Shown piece by piece: positions 36,038 through 44,705 of a stretch of DNA of 64,000 nucleotides. Position 1 is the stretch's first letter. Every line of letters starts with the position of its first letter. The translations under genes were made by a program, and so were the position numbers. Below the pieces are notes generated by a model. It worked only from the letters and a program-made list of their open reading frames with translations. It had not been told where the DNA came from and searched no databases. The DNA comes from Planctomycetota bacterium. Lineage in GTDB: Bacteria; Planctomycetota; UBA1135; GCA-002686595. Where the stretch lies: positions 386-64,385 of the forward strand of contig DUCM01000010.1 of the NCBI GenBank assembly GCA_012959785.1, written 5' to 3'.

Positions 36038-37246
36038 ATGTCGAGACAGAGTCGTACCACCCAACCCGTCGGCCTTTGGCTTATTGGAGCGCGAGGTTCC
36101 ATCTCGACCTGCGTGGCCTACGGCTTGTCGGGCATTGTCGAAGGACGCATCGGGCCCGTGGGTCTGGTGACCGAGACCGAACCCCTCGCGTCCTTGCCTT
36201 TGGTGCCCCTCGAGAATTTGGTCCTGGGCGGTCATGATGTGTGCACGCGCAGCTTGACCAACTCAGCTGCCGAGCTGGTGCGCTCGCAGGTCTTGCCGCC
36301 GGACTTGGTGGAGATGAGCGCAGCCCGCGCCGCGGCTTTCGACGCCAACATCGCCCCCGGTTTGCTCGACGGTCCCGATGTGGGATTCGCCGATCTCGAT
36401 CCGCGCTCGGCCGAACTGGGCAGCGCATCACCCCGCGAACAAATCGAGCGCATTCAGGCAGACTTGCGGGGTTTCGTGGTTGAGCACGGTCTCGAGCATC
36501 TGGTGGTGGTCAACCTTGCCAGTACCGAGGCCTGGTACGAGGATCGCGATGAATGGGATGACTTGGCCGACTTCGAAGCCGCTCTCGACGCCGAACGGTC
36601 CCAGCCGGCTTCCATTATCTACGCCTACTCGGCCCTCGATGCGGGCTTCAGCTATGTCAACTTCACACCCAGCCGCGGTTCGTCCAGCGCCGCTCTTCGG
36701 GCCCTGGCCGAAGAGCGCGGGACACCCCACGCTGGCTCCGACGGCAAGACCGGCGAGACCCTGCTCAAGACTGTTCTGGCGCCCATGTTCCGCGCCCGCG
36801 CCCTGAAGGTGCGTGCCTGGCAGGGCTACAACATGCTCGGCAATCGCGACGGTGAGATTCTGCACGATCCCTCACACCGCATTAGCAAGCTGCGCAACAA
36901 GGACGAGGCTCTGCGTTCGATCCTCGAGGACCCGGACATGCACTCGCATGTGTCCATCGATTTCGTGCCCTCGCTCTCGGACTGGAAGACGGCCTGGGAT
37001 TTCGTGCATTTTGAGGGTTTCTTGGGGGCCGAGATGAGTTTGCAATTTACCTGGCAGGGCAGTGATTCAGCCCTGGCGGCGCCCCTCGTGTTGGATTTGG
37101 CGCGACTCTGCACCCTGTCCGCGGCCCGCGGCGAAGTTGGCGCCCTGGCGCACCTCGCTTGCTTTTTCAAAGCGCCTCTAACCGGCGGCAGTCACGCTTT
37201 TCAGACCCAGTTCGACGCCCTGCTCGACTATGCGGGCTCCTCTTAG
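36038..37246 (+). CDS. ino1: Inositol-3-phosphate synthase
   Basis: A 402-residue NAD-dependent enzyme turning glucose-6-phosphate into inositol-3-phosphate. The N-terminus carries the dinucleotide motif GLWLIGARGSISTCVAYGL. The conserved middle includes FVVEHGLEHLVVVNLASTE, YVNFTPSRGSSSAAL and GSDGKTGETLLKTVLAPMF, equal to the family SGQTK region. The end has the YNMLGNRDGEIL segment, SKLRNKDEAL and H-V-S-I-D-FVPSLSDWK with the catalytic lysines. It lies alone, so whether the product feeds inositol lipids or a compatible solute is unknown. Confidence 0.87.
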   Translation: MSRQSRTTQPVGLWLIGARGSISTCVAYGLSGIVEGRIGPVGLVTETEPLASLPLVPLENLVLGGHDVCTRSLTNSAAELVRSQVLPPDLVEMSAARAAAFDANIAPGLLDGPDVGFADLDPRSAELGSASPREQIERIQADLRGFVVEHGLEHLVVVNLASTEAWYEDRDEWDDLADFEAALDAERSQPASIIYAYSALDAGFSYVNFTPSRGSSSAALRALAEERGTPHAGSDGKTGETLLKTVLAPMFRARALKVRAWQGYNMLGNRDGEILHDPSHRISKLRNKDEALRSILEDPDMHSHVSIDFVPSLSDWKTAWDFVHFEGFLGAEMSLQFTWQGSDSALAAPLVLDLARLCTLSAARGEVGALAHLACFFKAPLTGGSHAFQTQFDALLDYAGSS

Positions 37247-37368
37247 AAGTTTCGGGACAGCAGACTCCGAATAGCGGGCTCAAAATAACGGGCTCAGAGT
37301 GGGGCAAGGGCAGCAGCTCCTTCGAGATTTTCCGAATCCTTTCGGTCGCGATTGCGTACAGGCATCGT

Positions 37369-37656
37369 ATGAGCACAAGCGCAGCTCAGGACCTTTCCTC
37401 GGCTCTGCGCCCCTCCTCGCTCTCGGTCCCTTCCCTCGAGGCACACATGTCCCTGATCAGACTCTCCTCCATCGTCGTTCTGCTCCTCGCAGGCACGGCC
37501 ATCACGGTCAAGGAATACATCGAGAGTCTCAGCGTCCAGCCTCTACCCGCGCAGGCTGTCGAACACGAGCACGCTGGGCGCGAGATCTGTCCCCGCCATC
37601 AGGAGCAGCCGAGCCTCCCCGGCGATGTGCCGACGCTCCAGTTGCACGCCGTTTAG
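37369..37656 (+). CDS. Possible small single-pass membrane protein
   Basis: A 95-residue frame with a second in-frame ATG at 37447 (69 residues). After a Ser/Leu-rich start there is one hydrophobic helix, SLIRLSSIVVLLLAGTAI, then a short polar tail with HEHAGREICPRHQEQ. The stop overlaps the stop of the convergent hydrolase gene by three bases. The preceding stretch 37247-37368 shows only a short direct repeat (CGGGCTCA twice). No homologue comes to mind, and it could be non-coding. Confidence 0.35.
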   Translation: MSTSAAQDLSSALRPSSLSVPSLEAHMSLIRLSSIVVLLLAGTAITVKEYIESLSVQPLPAQAVEHEHAGREICPRHQEQPSLPGDVPTLQLHAV

Positions 37657-38366
37657 CGAACAGCACCCGGGGCCAGGCTGACGGCCATCCAGGCCAGGAT
37701 TCTTCGCACCAAGTCGGCGCGGACCTCGTCCCGGTCCAGCCCCGAGCGCTTGAGGATCTCGAACCCATGGTCCGCGCCCTCGATCACTTCGAGTCGTGCG
37801 CTGCCGCCGTACAACTCGAGGGCTGGCCGCAGAAGTTTGAGGTCGCACAGGCGGTCGCGGTCGCCTTGCAAGAAGAGCGCCGGTTGCAGGCAAGCGGCGA
37901 AGTGCTCGCTGCGCAACTTTTGGGGCTGGCCGGCGGGGTGCAGGGGATAGCCCAGAAAGACCAGGCCCGCGCAAGGTGTGCCCTCGGCGGCGAGCAGGCT
38001 GGCCATGCGTCCGCCCATGGATTTGCCGGCGAGCAGGACCTGCTTATCGGGTAGGCGCTCGCGCAGGGCCTTCAAGGCGGCGAGGTGCACGCTTTCGAGC
38101 GCGGCTCGGCGATCCGGCGGTCGCCGTCGCCCTGCCCTTGCTGCGCGTTCCGCATAGGCGTAGCGAAAGCGCAGCACCGGCACGCCCGCCTTGGCGAGTG
38201 CCTCGGCGACCCGGGCCATGAACTCCGACTCCATCGAAGCCCCGGCTCCGTGGGCCAACAAGCAGGCCGCATTCCCAAACTCTCCCTCCGGCCAATCCCA
38301 ATTCCCAGCCACCTCATCGAGCGCCAGGCCTTCCACCGCAATCGAGACAGGTTCCCTCATCAACAT
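37653..38366 (-). CDS. Alpha/beta-hydrolase (KANL3/Tex30-like family)
   Basis: A 237-residue hydrolase from ATG 38366; ATG 38399 is also in frame. The fold starts with ACLLAHGAGASMESEFM, followed by VPVLRFRYAYAERAARAGRR. The nucleophile elbow is LAGKSMGGRMAS (G-K-S-M-G, Ser). Later come LFLQGDRDRLC with the acidic residue and EVIEGADHGFEI with the catalytic His. This matches the KANL3/Tex30-type hydrolases, whose substrates are unknown. The frame is open far upstream of the start, but that part is not protein-like. Confidence 0.78.
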   Translation of the reverse strand: MLMREPVSIAVEGLALDEVAGNWDWPEGEFGNAACLLAHGAGASMESEFMARVAEALAKAGVPVLRFRYAYAERAARAGRRRPPDRRAALESVHLAALKALRERLPDKQVLLAGKSMGGRMASLLAAEGTPCAGLVFLGYPLHPAGQPQKLRSEHFAACLQPALFLQGDRDRLCDLKLLRPALELYGGSARLEVIEGADHGFEILKRSGLDRDEVRADLVRRILAWMAVSLAPGAVR

Positions 38367-38399
38367 TCCAAAGCCCTGCCGATGCGTGCGCTCGGGCAT

Positions 38400-38691
38400 G
38401 AATAGGCAGGGCAAGTTTCCCCAGGCTGACTTGAGGAGGCCACCAAGATCCATGCGCCCTGCCCGTTCATTCAGGATAGGACCGTTCGAGGTCGTCGTGA
38501 AGCAGGCGGAGCAGTCCTGTGACATCCCTCTGTCATATTTCCGAAACTCTTCTGCCCTTCTGAACCAGTTGAAGTTCTGGAGCACGATGTTGTCGCTGCT
38601 TGGAGCTTGCCCGTTAACTCTTGAGCTTCCGAGGAGATGTCGCGGGGGGGCATGTTCGCCATGATAGCGAACGGGCCTGTAGACTGCGCAC
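38400..38691. promoter_or_regulatory. Divergent intergenic region, no gene recognised
   Basis: About 290 bp between the leftward hydrolase and the rightward methyltransferase genes. It must hold both promoters. I see no strong hairpin, repeat or RNA gene. A minus-strand frame here contains LQNFNWFRR, only loosely like the tail module of the secreted proteins. Confidence 0.3.
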
Positions 38692-39381
38692 ATGCAGAAA
38701 CCGGCGCTGAAGCTTCAGACAACAACCCTGTGGTACTACCCGTCCCAGCAGTACTCGGACGGACCTATGGGGAATCCAGGCTATGAAGGGCGTACGCCTG
38801 CCTGGGTGATTTGGAATCTGATCGAGCGCTACACCCGCGAGGGAGATCTTGTGGTGGATCCCTTCTGTGGGAGCGGCACGACCCTGGATGTGGCGCGTTC
38901 GCTCAAGCGTGAGGCGCGCGGCTTTGATGTGGCGCCGGCGCGCGAGGATATCGAGACGGCCGATGCTCGCGAGATGCCCCTGGATGACGCTTCGGCCGAC
39001 TTTGTTTTCATGGATCCACCCTACTCCAACCACATCGAGTACTCGGACTCGCCGGGCTGTCTGGGCAAATTGGACGCCATGGAGAAGGAGTACTTCGAGG
39101 CCATGGAACGGGTCTTCGACGAGGCCGACCGCGTGCTGCGCGATCGGCGCTACATGGCGATCCTGGTGGGGGACAGTTTCAAGAAAAAGAGAGGCTTTGT
39201 GCCCATCGGCGCGCGCTTCATGGTTTCGCTTGAGGGTCGCTTTCGGCCTATCGAACATGTCGCCGTGACCCGCGGCAACCGCAAGCTCGATGCGCCGCGC
39301 TTTCACAAGGCCGCCGCTGAGGGCAACTTTTACCTGCGCGGCTTCAACCACTTGATGATCTTCAAGAAGGAAAGCTCTTGA
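38692..39381 (+). CDS. Orphan DNA methyltransferase-like protein
   Basis: A 229-residue AdoMet-dependent methyltransferase. Motif I-type VVDPFCGSGTTLDVAR (residues 53-68) comes first and the catalytic motif IV VFMDPPYSNHIEY later, typical of amino-group (N6-adenine or N4-cytosine) methyltransferases, though related RNA enzymes share it. The N-terminal LWYYPSQQYSDGPMGN and TPAWVIWNLIERY are characteristic of this subgroup. There is no restriction endonuclease or specificity subunit next to it, so it is solitary. The end of the protein reads NFYLRGFNHLMIF. Confidence 0.72.
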   Translation: MQKPALKLQTTTLWYYPSQQYSDGPMGNPGYEGRTPAWVIWNLIERYTREGDLVVDPFCGSGTTLDVARSLKREARGFDVAPAREDIETADAREMPLDDASADFVFMDPPYSNHIEYSDSPGCLGKLDAMEKEYFEAMERVFDEADRVLRDRRYMAILVGDSFKKKRGFVPIGARFMVSLEGRFRPIEHVAVTRGNRKLDAPRFHKAAAEGNFYLRGFNHLMIFKKESS

Positions 39382-39420
39382 AGGCGTACCTGGCCAGGGG
39401 CGCCGCGGGCATGGGTGTCT

Positions 39421-40836
39421 CTAGTTGGGACTGTCCTTAGGCGCGTCGGTGTCGGGCACAGGCTCCTCGAGCACAGGCTCCTCTAGCACAGGCTCCTCGA
39501 GCACAGGCTCCTCGAGCACAGGCTCCTCGAGCACAGCGTCCTCTAGCACAGGCACATCGGGCACAGGCTCCTCTAGCACAGCGTCCTCTAGCACAGGCAC
39601 ATCGGGCACAGGCACGGGCTCATCCAGCTCTTTCGCTTCCTCGACTTCCGGCGCGGGGCCTTCGAGGAGGTCGAGGGCGGCGCCGCCATCGCCGGGAGGT
39701 GCGGGTTCCGAAGCGCTCTCTTCGGGCAAGGGCTTGAGCAGCTCTTCGAGGCGCTTGGTGAAGTTGGTCTTGGAGTACTGGGGCAGTTTGTAGGCCCACT
39801 TGTCAAGGCGCGCGTTGAGTTCAAGGATTTCGGCACGCACCTCGGCTTCGGGGCGCGCTGTGGCTGTGGCCGTGGCATCCAGGGCGGCGGGATCGGGACC
39901 CACCGCAGCCGGCAGTTCGGGCCCGCCTGCGAGGTCGAAGTCGGCGTGGAACACGGCCCAGATGGTCTCTGGTTCGGGCTCGAAAATCTCGACGGTCATG
40001 CGCACTCCGTCCCGGGTCCAGAGGCTGGTCACGGCCAGAGCCGTCTCCGGAGCCTTGAAGTCCTCGATGGGCTTGACCGCCTCGAAGTTCAGGTATTGCA
40101 TCGAGCCGGCGATGCCGCCGGCGACCGAGGCGTAGCTGAGTTCGCGATCGGCGGGCCTACCGAGCACGGTGTAATTGGTCTCCGAGTCGAGCTTGGCGAT
40201 GGAGACGATTTCGCCGTCGGCGTGGGTCGTGCGCGCGGCGCGGACCACATCACGCTTGACCTCGAGAATACTCTTGTCGAGCCATTCGCTGCCCTCCTGG
40301 AAAAGAGGCGGACGCTTGCCCCGCACCAGCCAGGATTCGGGTTCTGCCGGTCGGCGGGCGTAGAATGTCGATCCGCCGCCGGTTGCGCGGGCCTTGCCCA
40401 CGATCAGCGCGGCCAGGATCTGGCCATCTGCGGTCTTGGCCGTGACGCTGGCCGAGGGCGTCTCCGCAGCCCCGTTGTCGGCCACCGGTTGCACGCCAAG
40501 CTTCTCGAAGAGGGCCGGGTTGGAGGTCTTGCGCTCGACCTTTTCAAGGTTTGCCAGACTGAGCAGGGTGTCTCGCACCTTGTCGCGCAAGACGGGGTAG
40601 CCAGCGCTCTCCATCAGGCCCCAGGTGCCTTCCACACTGCGCACGGTGAACTCGCCCTCGCTGGTGACGATGACCAGTTCGCTGACATCGTTGACCTGCT
40701 TCATGAGCTCGGCGAAGACCATTTGACCCTCAACCTCGGTCTCACTGGGGGGCGCGCCGGCGTCGTACAGGAACAGGCCAGCCAGGACGAGCAGCGCGGT
40801 GGCCAGGCACAGAATCAGGAGTCGCTTGGGATTCAC
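39421..40836 (-). CDS. DUF4340-domain protein of a Gld-type ABC operon, with VLEEP repeats
   Basis: A 471-residue membrane-anchored protein. The N-terminus KRLLILCLATALLVLAGLFLYD is one transmembrane helix. The next 350 residues fit the DUF4340 domain (LANLEKVERKTSNPALFEKLGVQ, YARRPAEPESWLVRG, W-L-D-K-S-I-L). The last 70 residues are an acidic repeat, VLEEP five times in a row plus variants VLEDA and VPDVP. It is the last gene of a four-gene operon, three bases after gldG. DUF4340 and GldG proteins commonly travel together. Function is probably envelope-related. Confidence 0.8.
   Translation of the reverse strand: MNPKRLLILCLATALLVLAGLFLYDAGAPPSETEVEGQMVFAELMKQVNDVSELVIVTSEGEFTVRSVEGTWGLMESAGYPVLRDKVRDTLLSLANLEKVERKTSNPALFEKLGVQPVADNGAAETPSASVTAKTADGQILAALIVGKARATGGGSTFYARRPAEPESWLVRGKRPPLFQEGSEWLDKSILEVKRDVVRAARTTHADGEIVSIAKLDSETNYTVLGRPADRELSYASVAGGIAGSMQYLNFEAVKPIEDFKAPETALAVTSLWTRDGVRMTVEIFEPEPETIWAVFHADFDLAGGPELPAAVGPDPAALDATATATARPEAEVRAEILELNARLDKWAYKLPQYSKTNFTKRLEELLKPLPEESASEPAPPGDGGAALDLLEGPAPEVEEAKELDEPVPVPDVPVLEDAVLEEPVPDVPVLEDAVLEEPVLEEPVLEEPVLEEPVLEEPVPDTDAPKDSPN
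39451..39620 (-). repeat. 15-bp tandem repeat coding for V-L-E-E-P
   Basis: The unit GCACAGGCTCCTCGA (plus strand) and close variants repeat in phase over about 170 bp within the end of the DUF4340 gene. Near-identical units in the left part suggest recent slippage. Unit number may vary between strains without changing the frame. Confidence 0.8.
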
Positions 40837-40839
40837 GGG

Positions 40840-42750
40840 TCAGTTCCTCTTGCGGTTCATGCGGGCTGCGGCGAAGGCTAGGGCCAGGATGCCGATGCCC
40901 ATGGGAATCATGATGATGTGCACCAGCTTCAACGTCGCGCCCAGGGAGTCGATGTCCTTGGTGAGCGAGTGCTTCACATCGCGCAGCTTCTTGCGAGTGT
41001 CGTTCTGCTGTTCGCGGTAATTTTCGATCTCAGCGCGCACCTCGGGGGACAGGATCAAAGATCCCACCGCACCCTCCTGGTCCTTTTGCAAAGCATCGAT
41101 CTTGGCCTGGGCTTCATCCATCTTGGCCTGCAGCTCACTTTCTTCTGCGCGGAAGCGTTCGTCGGCCTCGTCGCGCATCTTCTCCACACGGGTGAAGGGC
41201 CGCTCGAAGCCTTCGCGGCTGCGCAGGCTGATCAAGTCCTCGTTTCCGCTCAAGTTGTCGAGGGCGTTGATCACGAGGTCGGAGTTGTTGGCATTGGGTT
41301 GGGCGATACGCTGGCCAAGGAAGTTCGAGATGCGCACCCACCAGCGGTCGCCCAGCATGTCGGCGTCGGCCACCACGATGAGTTGCACCGGGCCCTCGCT
41401 GAGCCATCCGCCTTCGGGCGCAATGCGCATCGGCGGGGCTGCGGCGCCTTCGGCCACCACGGGCTCGGGCGGACCGTCGGGATAGGCGCTCGAGGCCGTG
41501 CCTCCGATGCGCGCCGCCAGGGTCAGGTTGCCGCCGATGGGCAGAAAATCATCCAGGATGGCCTGCACGGTCTGGGGCGAGTGGCCCATGACAACCTTCA
41601 TGCGGTCCACTTCCATGGAGTCGCTGCTGGTCCAGATCAAGGGCTGGAATTCGGTGCTGGCGCCTGTCATGGCGTTCAACACGCCCGCCGTCGCCATGCG
41701 GATCTTCTTTAGCTCAGCCGTGACGGGATCATCGCTGTCGAAGTTCTCGCCCGGCAGGTTCAACCAGATAGGGTAGGGCGAATCGCCGCCGTCCATGGCC
41801 ACGCGCTCTGCGTTCCGCCGGTCGCCGGCGAGCTTTTCGGCCACGAGTTCAAAACCCCAGGCGGCGCTGAGAGGGCCGATGTCCGAGGTGCGGTTGGCGC
41901 TGAAGGCCGACATCTGATCCTGGGGATTGATGCCCTCTGTATCGCTTTCGCAGTGCGGATCGAGGAAGGCCAGGAGTTTGCCTCCGCCCAGGACGAACTG
42001 GTCGATATCGAAGAGCAGATCGGGGGCGAGTTCCTTGGGATGCACCAAGACCAACAAATCGACGTCCGCGGGTAGCTCGGTGGCGCGCCGTTCGATGTCC
42101 AGCACATCAAAGGCGCTGCGCAGTTGGTCCACGAAAAACCAGGGCGGTGCGGCCGGTTGGCCGGTCATGGGGTTGGCTGGCGAGCCGCCCAGGGGCAGAC
42201 TGCTGAGAAGCCCCACGCGACTCTTCTTTGGGAAGGCCAGGCTGTAAACGAGTTTCGAGAAGTCGTATTCGAGAAAGTTCTCGCGGGGCAGTTCGATAAA
42301 GGGGATGCGCTCCTCCTCGTCGGTGGTGTTCGTGCCAGCGAGGCCAAAGTAGACCTTTTCACCCGCGGTGTTCACCGGCATGCCTTGCATACCAAACTCG
42401 ACCGCCTTGTCCTCCTCCTCGGAGAAGGGCTGGGGGTCGATGCGGATGATCTTGAGCTTGCCCGCAGAGTGGGCTTCGTACTCGTCGAGCAATTCGGTCA
42501 CGCGCTGGGCATAGCGTTCGAGCCCAGGCGCCTTCTCGGCAGCTAGTTTCTTCGAGTAGAAGAGGCGCAGGGTGACCGGGTCCTCGATCTTGGCCAAGAT
42601 GTTCTTCGTGCCCTGGGACAGGGTGAACAGCTTGGCATCGGTCAGATCCAGGCGCGCCGATTTGAACAGGGTGCCGCTGATGAGGTTGATGGCGAAGAAC
42701 ATGGCCGCCAGGGCGACCAGTCCGATGAGCGATGTGGAGTTCTTATGCAT
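40840..42750 (-). CDS. GldG-like substrate-binding component of an ABC transporter
   Basis: A 636-residue protein with an N-terminal membrane helix (LIGLVALAAMFFAINLIS), a large periplasmic GldG/IFT52-like domain (LDLTDAKLFTLSQGTKNILAKIEDPVTLRLFYS, DLLVLVHPKELAPDLLFDIDQFVLGGGKLLAFLDPH) and a predicted coiled coil near 530-590 (ELQAKMDEAQAKIDALQ). A C-terminal helix (LVHIIMIPMGIGILALAF) anchors it again. It follows the permease gene by 12 bp. In Bacteroidetes GldA/F/G take part in gliding; elsewhere the system's substrate is unknown. Confidence 0.85.
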   Translation of the reverse strand: MHKNSTSLIGLVALAAMFFAINLISGTLFKSARLDLTDAKLFTLSQGTKNILAKIEDPVTLRLFYSKKLAAEKAPGLERYAQRVTELLDEYEAHSAGKLKIIRIDPQPFSEEEDKAVEFGMQGMPVNTAGEKVYFGLAGTNTTDEEERIPFIELPRENFLEYDFSKLVYSLAFPKKSRVGLLSSLPLGGSPANPMTGQPAAPPWFFVDQLRSAFDVLDIERRATELPADVDLLVLVHPKELAPDLLFDIDQFVLGGGKLLAFLDPHCESDTEGINPQDQMSAFSANRTSDIGPLSAAWGFELVAEKLAGDRRNAERVAMDGGDSPYPIWLNLPGENFDSDDPVTAELKKIRMATAGVLNAMTGASTEFQPLIWTSSDSMEVDRMKVVMGHSPQTVQAILDDFLPIGGNLTLAARIGGTASSAYPDGPPEPVVAEGAAAPPMRIAPEGGWLSEGPVQLIVVADADMLGDRWWVRISNFLGQRIAQPNANNSDLVINALDNLSGNEDLISLRSREGFERPFTRVEKMRDEADERFRAEESELQAKMDEAQAKIDALQKDQEGAVGSLILSPEVRAEIENYREQQNDTRKKLRDVKHSLTKDIDSLGATLKLVHIIMIPMGIGILALAFAAARMNRKRN

Positions 42751-42762
42751 GTCTCTTTGGTC

Positions 42763-43506
42763 TCAGTCGGCTTTCTTGACATCGATGACGAGCACATTGG
42801 CGAGCAGGAAGCAGGCCATCAAGGTGCCGAAGAAGATCAGGTCGCGCAGGTCGATCAACCCGCGCGTGATGTTGTTGAAGTGAGTCAGGAAGCTAAACGA
42901 GCGCACCGTGTCCAACACACTGGCGGGCGCCCAGCCCGAGACCGCATCGGTCACCAGGGGAAAACCCGCCAGGATGAACAGCAGGCAGGCCACGATGCTT
43001 GTGACGAAGGCGATGATTTGGTTGCGAGTCACCGCCGAGAAGAAGGAACCGATGGCCAGGTAGGCGCCGGACATCAAGAAGCTGCCTATGAAGCCCGCCA
43101 GGATCACGCCGTTGTCGGGCTCGCCCAGGTAGTTGACCGTGAACCAGAAGGGCAGAGTCAAGCTCAGGACGATGCCAGCGAAGAACCAGGCCGCCAGGAA
43201 CTTGCCCATAACGGCTTGCATGGTCGTGATGGGCAGGGTCATCAGGAGTTCGATCGTGCCCACGCGACGCTCCTCCGACCACAGGCGCATGGAGATCGCC
43301 GGCAGAAGGAACAGGTAGAGCCAGGGGTGAAAGCCAAAGAAGCTCTGCAAGGTGGCCTGATCCTGCTCGGTGCCGGTGTAGAAGTTGCCGAGATAGAAGG
43401 TGAAGCCCCCGGCCAGGAACAGGAAGGCGATGATGAAGACATACGCCACCGGGGTGGCGAAATAGCTCTTCAACTCGCGCTTGAAGATCGTGATTGTGTT
43501 TCTCAT
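42763..43506 (-). CDS. ABC-2-type permease, GldF-like
   Basis: A 247-residue inner-membrane protein with six hydrophobic segments. It starts MRNTITIFKRELKSYFATPVAYVF, the classic beginning of GldF/ABC-2 permeases, with the marker MRLWSEERRVGTIELLMTLPI between helices 2 and 3. I chose the ATG at 43506 because it begins this motif; the frame upstream belongs to the intergenic part. It lies between the ATPase gene (19 bp upstream) and the gldG-like gene. Confidence 0.88.
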   Translation of the reverse strand: MRNTITIFKRELKSYFATPVAYVFIIAFLFLAGGFTFYLGNFYTGTEQDQATLQSFFGFHPWLYLFLLPAISMRLWSEERRVGTIELLMTLPITTMQAVMGKFLAAWFFAGIVLSLTLPFWFTVNYLGEPDNGVILAGFIGSFLMSGAYLAIGSFFSAVTRNQIIAFVTSIVACLLFILAGFPLVTDAVSGWAPASVLDTVRSFSFLTHFNNITRGLIDLRDLIFFGTLMACFLLANVLVIDVKKAD

Positions 43507-43525
43507 GTTCTCGCGGGCTTGCGGC

Positions 43526-44461
43526 TCAGGCGCCGGTGCTGGTGATTTGGCGGAAGACCTCGTCCAGGCGTCCCTTCTCCACGGAGAGGTGTTCGACTTC
43601 CCAGTTGTTTTCGTGGGCCACACGGCTCAAGGGTGCCAGGATCGCCACATCGTCTTTCGGGTACAGGAGGAAGCTCTCGAAGCCATTGGCTGCGTCGACT
43701 TGATCGACCGCGTCGACGCCTTCGATCCGGCTCAAGGCCGCGATGTCGTGGCCACCGCCAGCGCGCACGGTGAGTGCCACGGCATTGTGGCGGCGCGACA
43801 TGAGTTGCATCTCGAGGGGCGTGCCATCGAACTTCAACGCGCCGTCCGCGATCAGAATCGCCCGGGTGCAGACCGCGGGGACCTCTTCGAGGATGTGGGT
43901 CGAAAGCACGATGCATTTTTCCTGCGCCATCTCACGGATGAGCTGGCGTACATCGTGCTTTTGGTTGGGGTCGAGGCCGTCGGTGGGCTCGTCGAGGATC
44001 AGGACCTCCGGGTCGTGGACCAGAGCCTGGGCCAATCCCACCCGGCGCTTGAAACCCTTCGAGAGGGTGTCGATGCGTTGATCCAGGACTCCTTCTATGT
44101 GCACCTTGCCCACGACATCCGCAATGCGCCCGTTGCGCTCACCGGCGGGGATGCCGCGCACCTCAGCCACGAATTTCAGCATGGAAAGAGGCGTCATGTC
44201 GCCGTAGAGCGGAGCGCCCTCGGGCAGGTAGCCGATGCGCGACTTGACCTGCAGGGGGTCTTTCTGCACATCGAAGCCGTCCACCATGGCGGTCCCCGAG
44301 CTGGGGGTCAAAAAACCCGTGACCATCTTCATGGTGGTGGACTTGCCGGCGCCGTTGGGGCCCAGGAATCCCAGCACCTCGCCCTTGCGGGCGCTGAAGC
44401 TGACATCCTTGACGGCGGTTAGATTTCCGAAGTGCTTGGTGAGGTTGCGAATCTCGATCAT
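43526..44461 (-). CDS. ABC transporter ATP-binding protein, GldA-like
   Basis: A 311-residue ATPase that drives the adjacent GldF/GldG components. It has Walker A GPNGAGKST, Q-loop YLPEGAPLY, signature LSKGFKRRVGLAQAL, Walker B VLILDEPTDGLDPNQ and H-loop STHILEEV. The C-terminal 80 residues are an accessory domain, common in this group. The ATG at 44461 was chosen because the domain starts there (MIEIRNLTKHFGNLTAV). First gene of the four-gene operon; its promoter should lie in 44462-44700. Confidence 0.9.
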   Translation of the reverse strand: MIEIRNLTKHFGNLTAVKDVSFSARKGEVLGFLGPNGAGKSTTMKMVTGFLTPSSGTAMVDGFDVQKDPLQVKSRIGYLPEGAPLYGDMTPLSMLKFVAEVRGIPAGERNGRIADVVGKVHIEGVLDQRIDTLSKGFKRRVGLAQALVHDPEVLILDEPTDGLDPNQKHDVRQLIREMAQEKCIVLSTHILEEVPAVCTRAILIADGALKFDGTPLEMQLMSRRHNAVALTVRAGGGHDIAALSRIEGVDAVDQVDAANGFESFLLYPKDDVAILAPLSRVAHENNWEVEHLSVEKGRLDEVFRQITSTGA

Positions 44462-44705
44462 GGCGGGTCGCTTTGGAGGGGGCGCTGGGGCGTCGAGCTG
44501 GGCTCCAGGGCGGCACCCTGGGAAGAGACCTGAGGTACGGTCTGGGGGCACTAGCCGTGAAGATGAGGCCGAAGATTCTATGCATCCTCCCGCTCAAGGC
44601 AAGCCCTGAGGTCACCCTTCGGGCTTCATTCGGCGGCAGGGCCCGTCATTCGGCTCGCGAAGGCGCTGGATTTCGATTCCCCGGGCCCCCATCATCGGCG
44701 GCGTG

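Noticed and set aside
38500..38620. Minus-strand LQNFNWFRR as another relic of the tail module
   Set aside because: Only a few residues match and neither the RDP nor the FNLSN segment follows.
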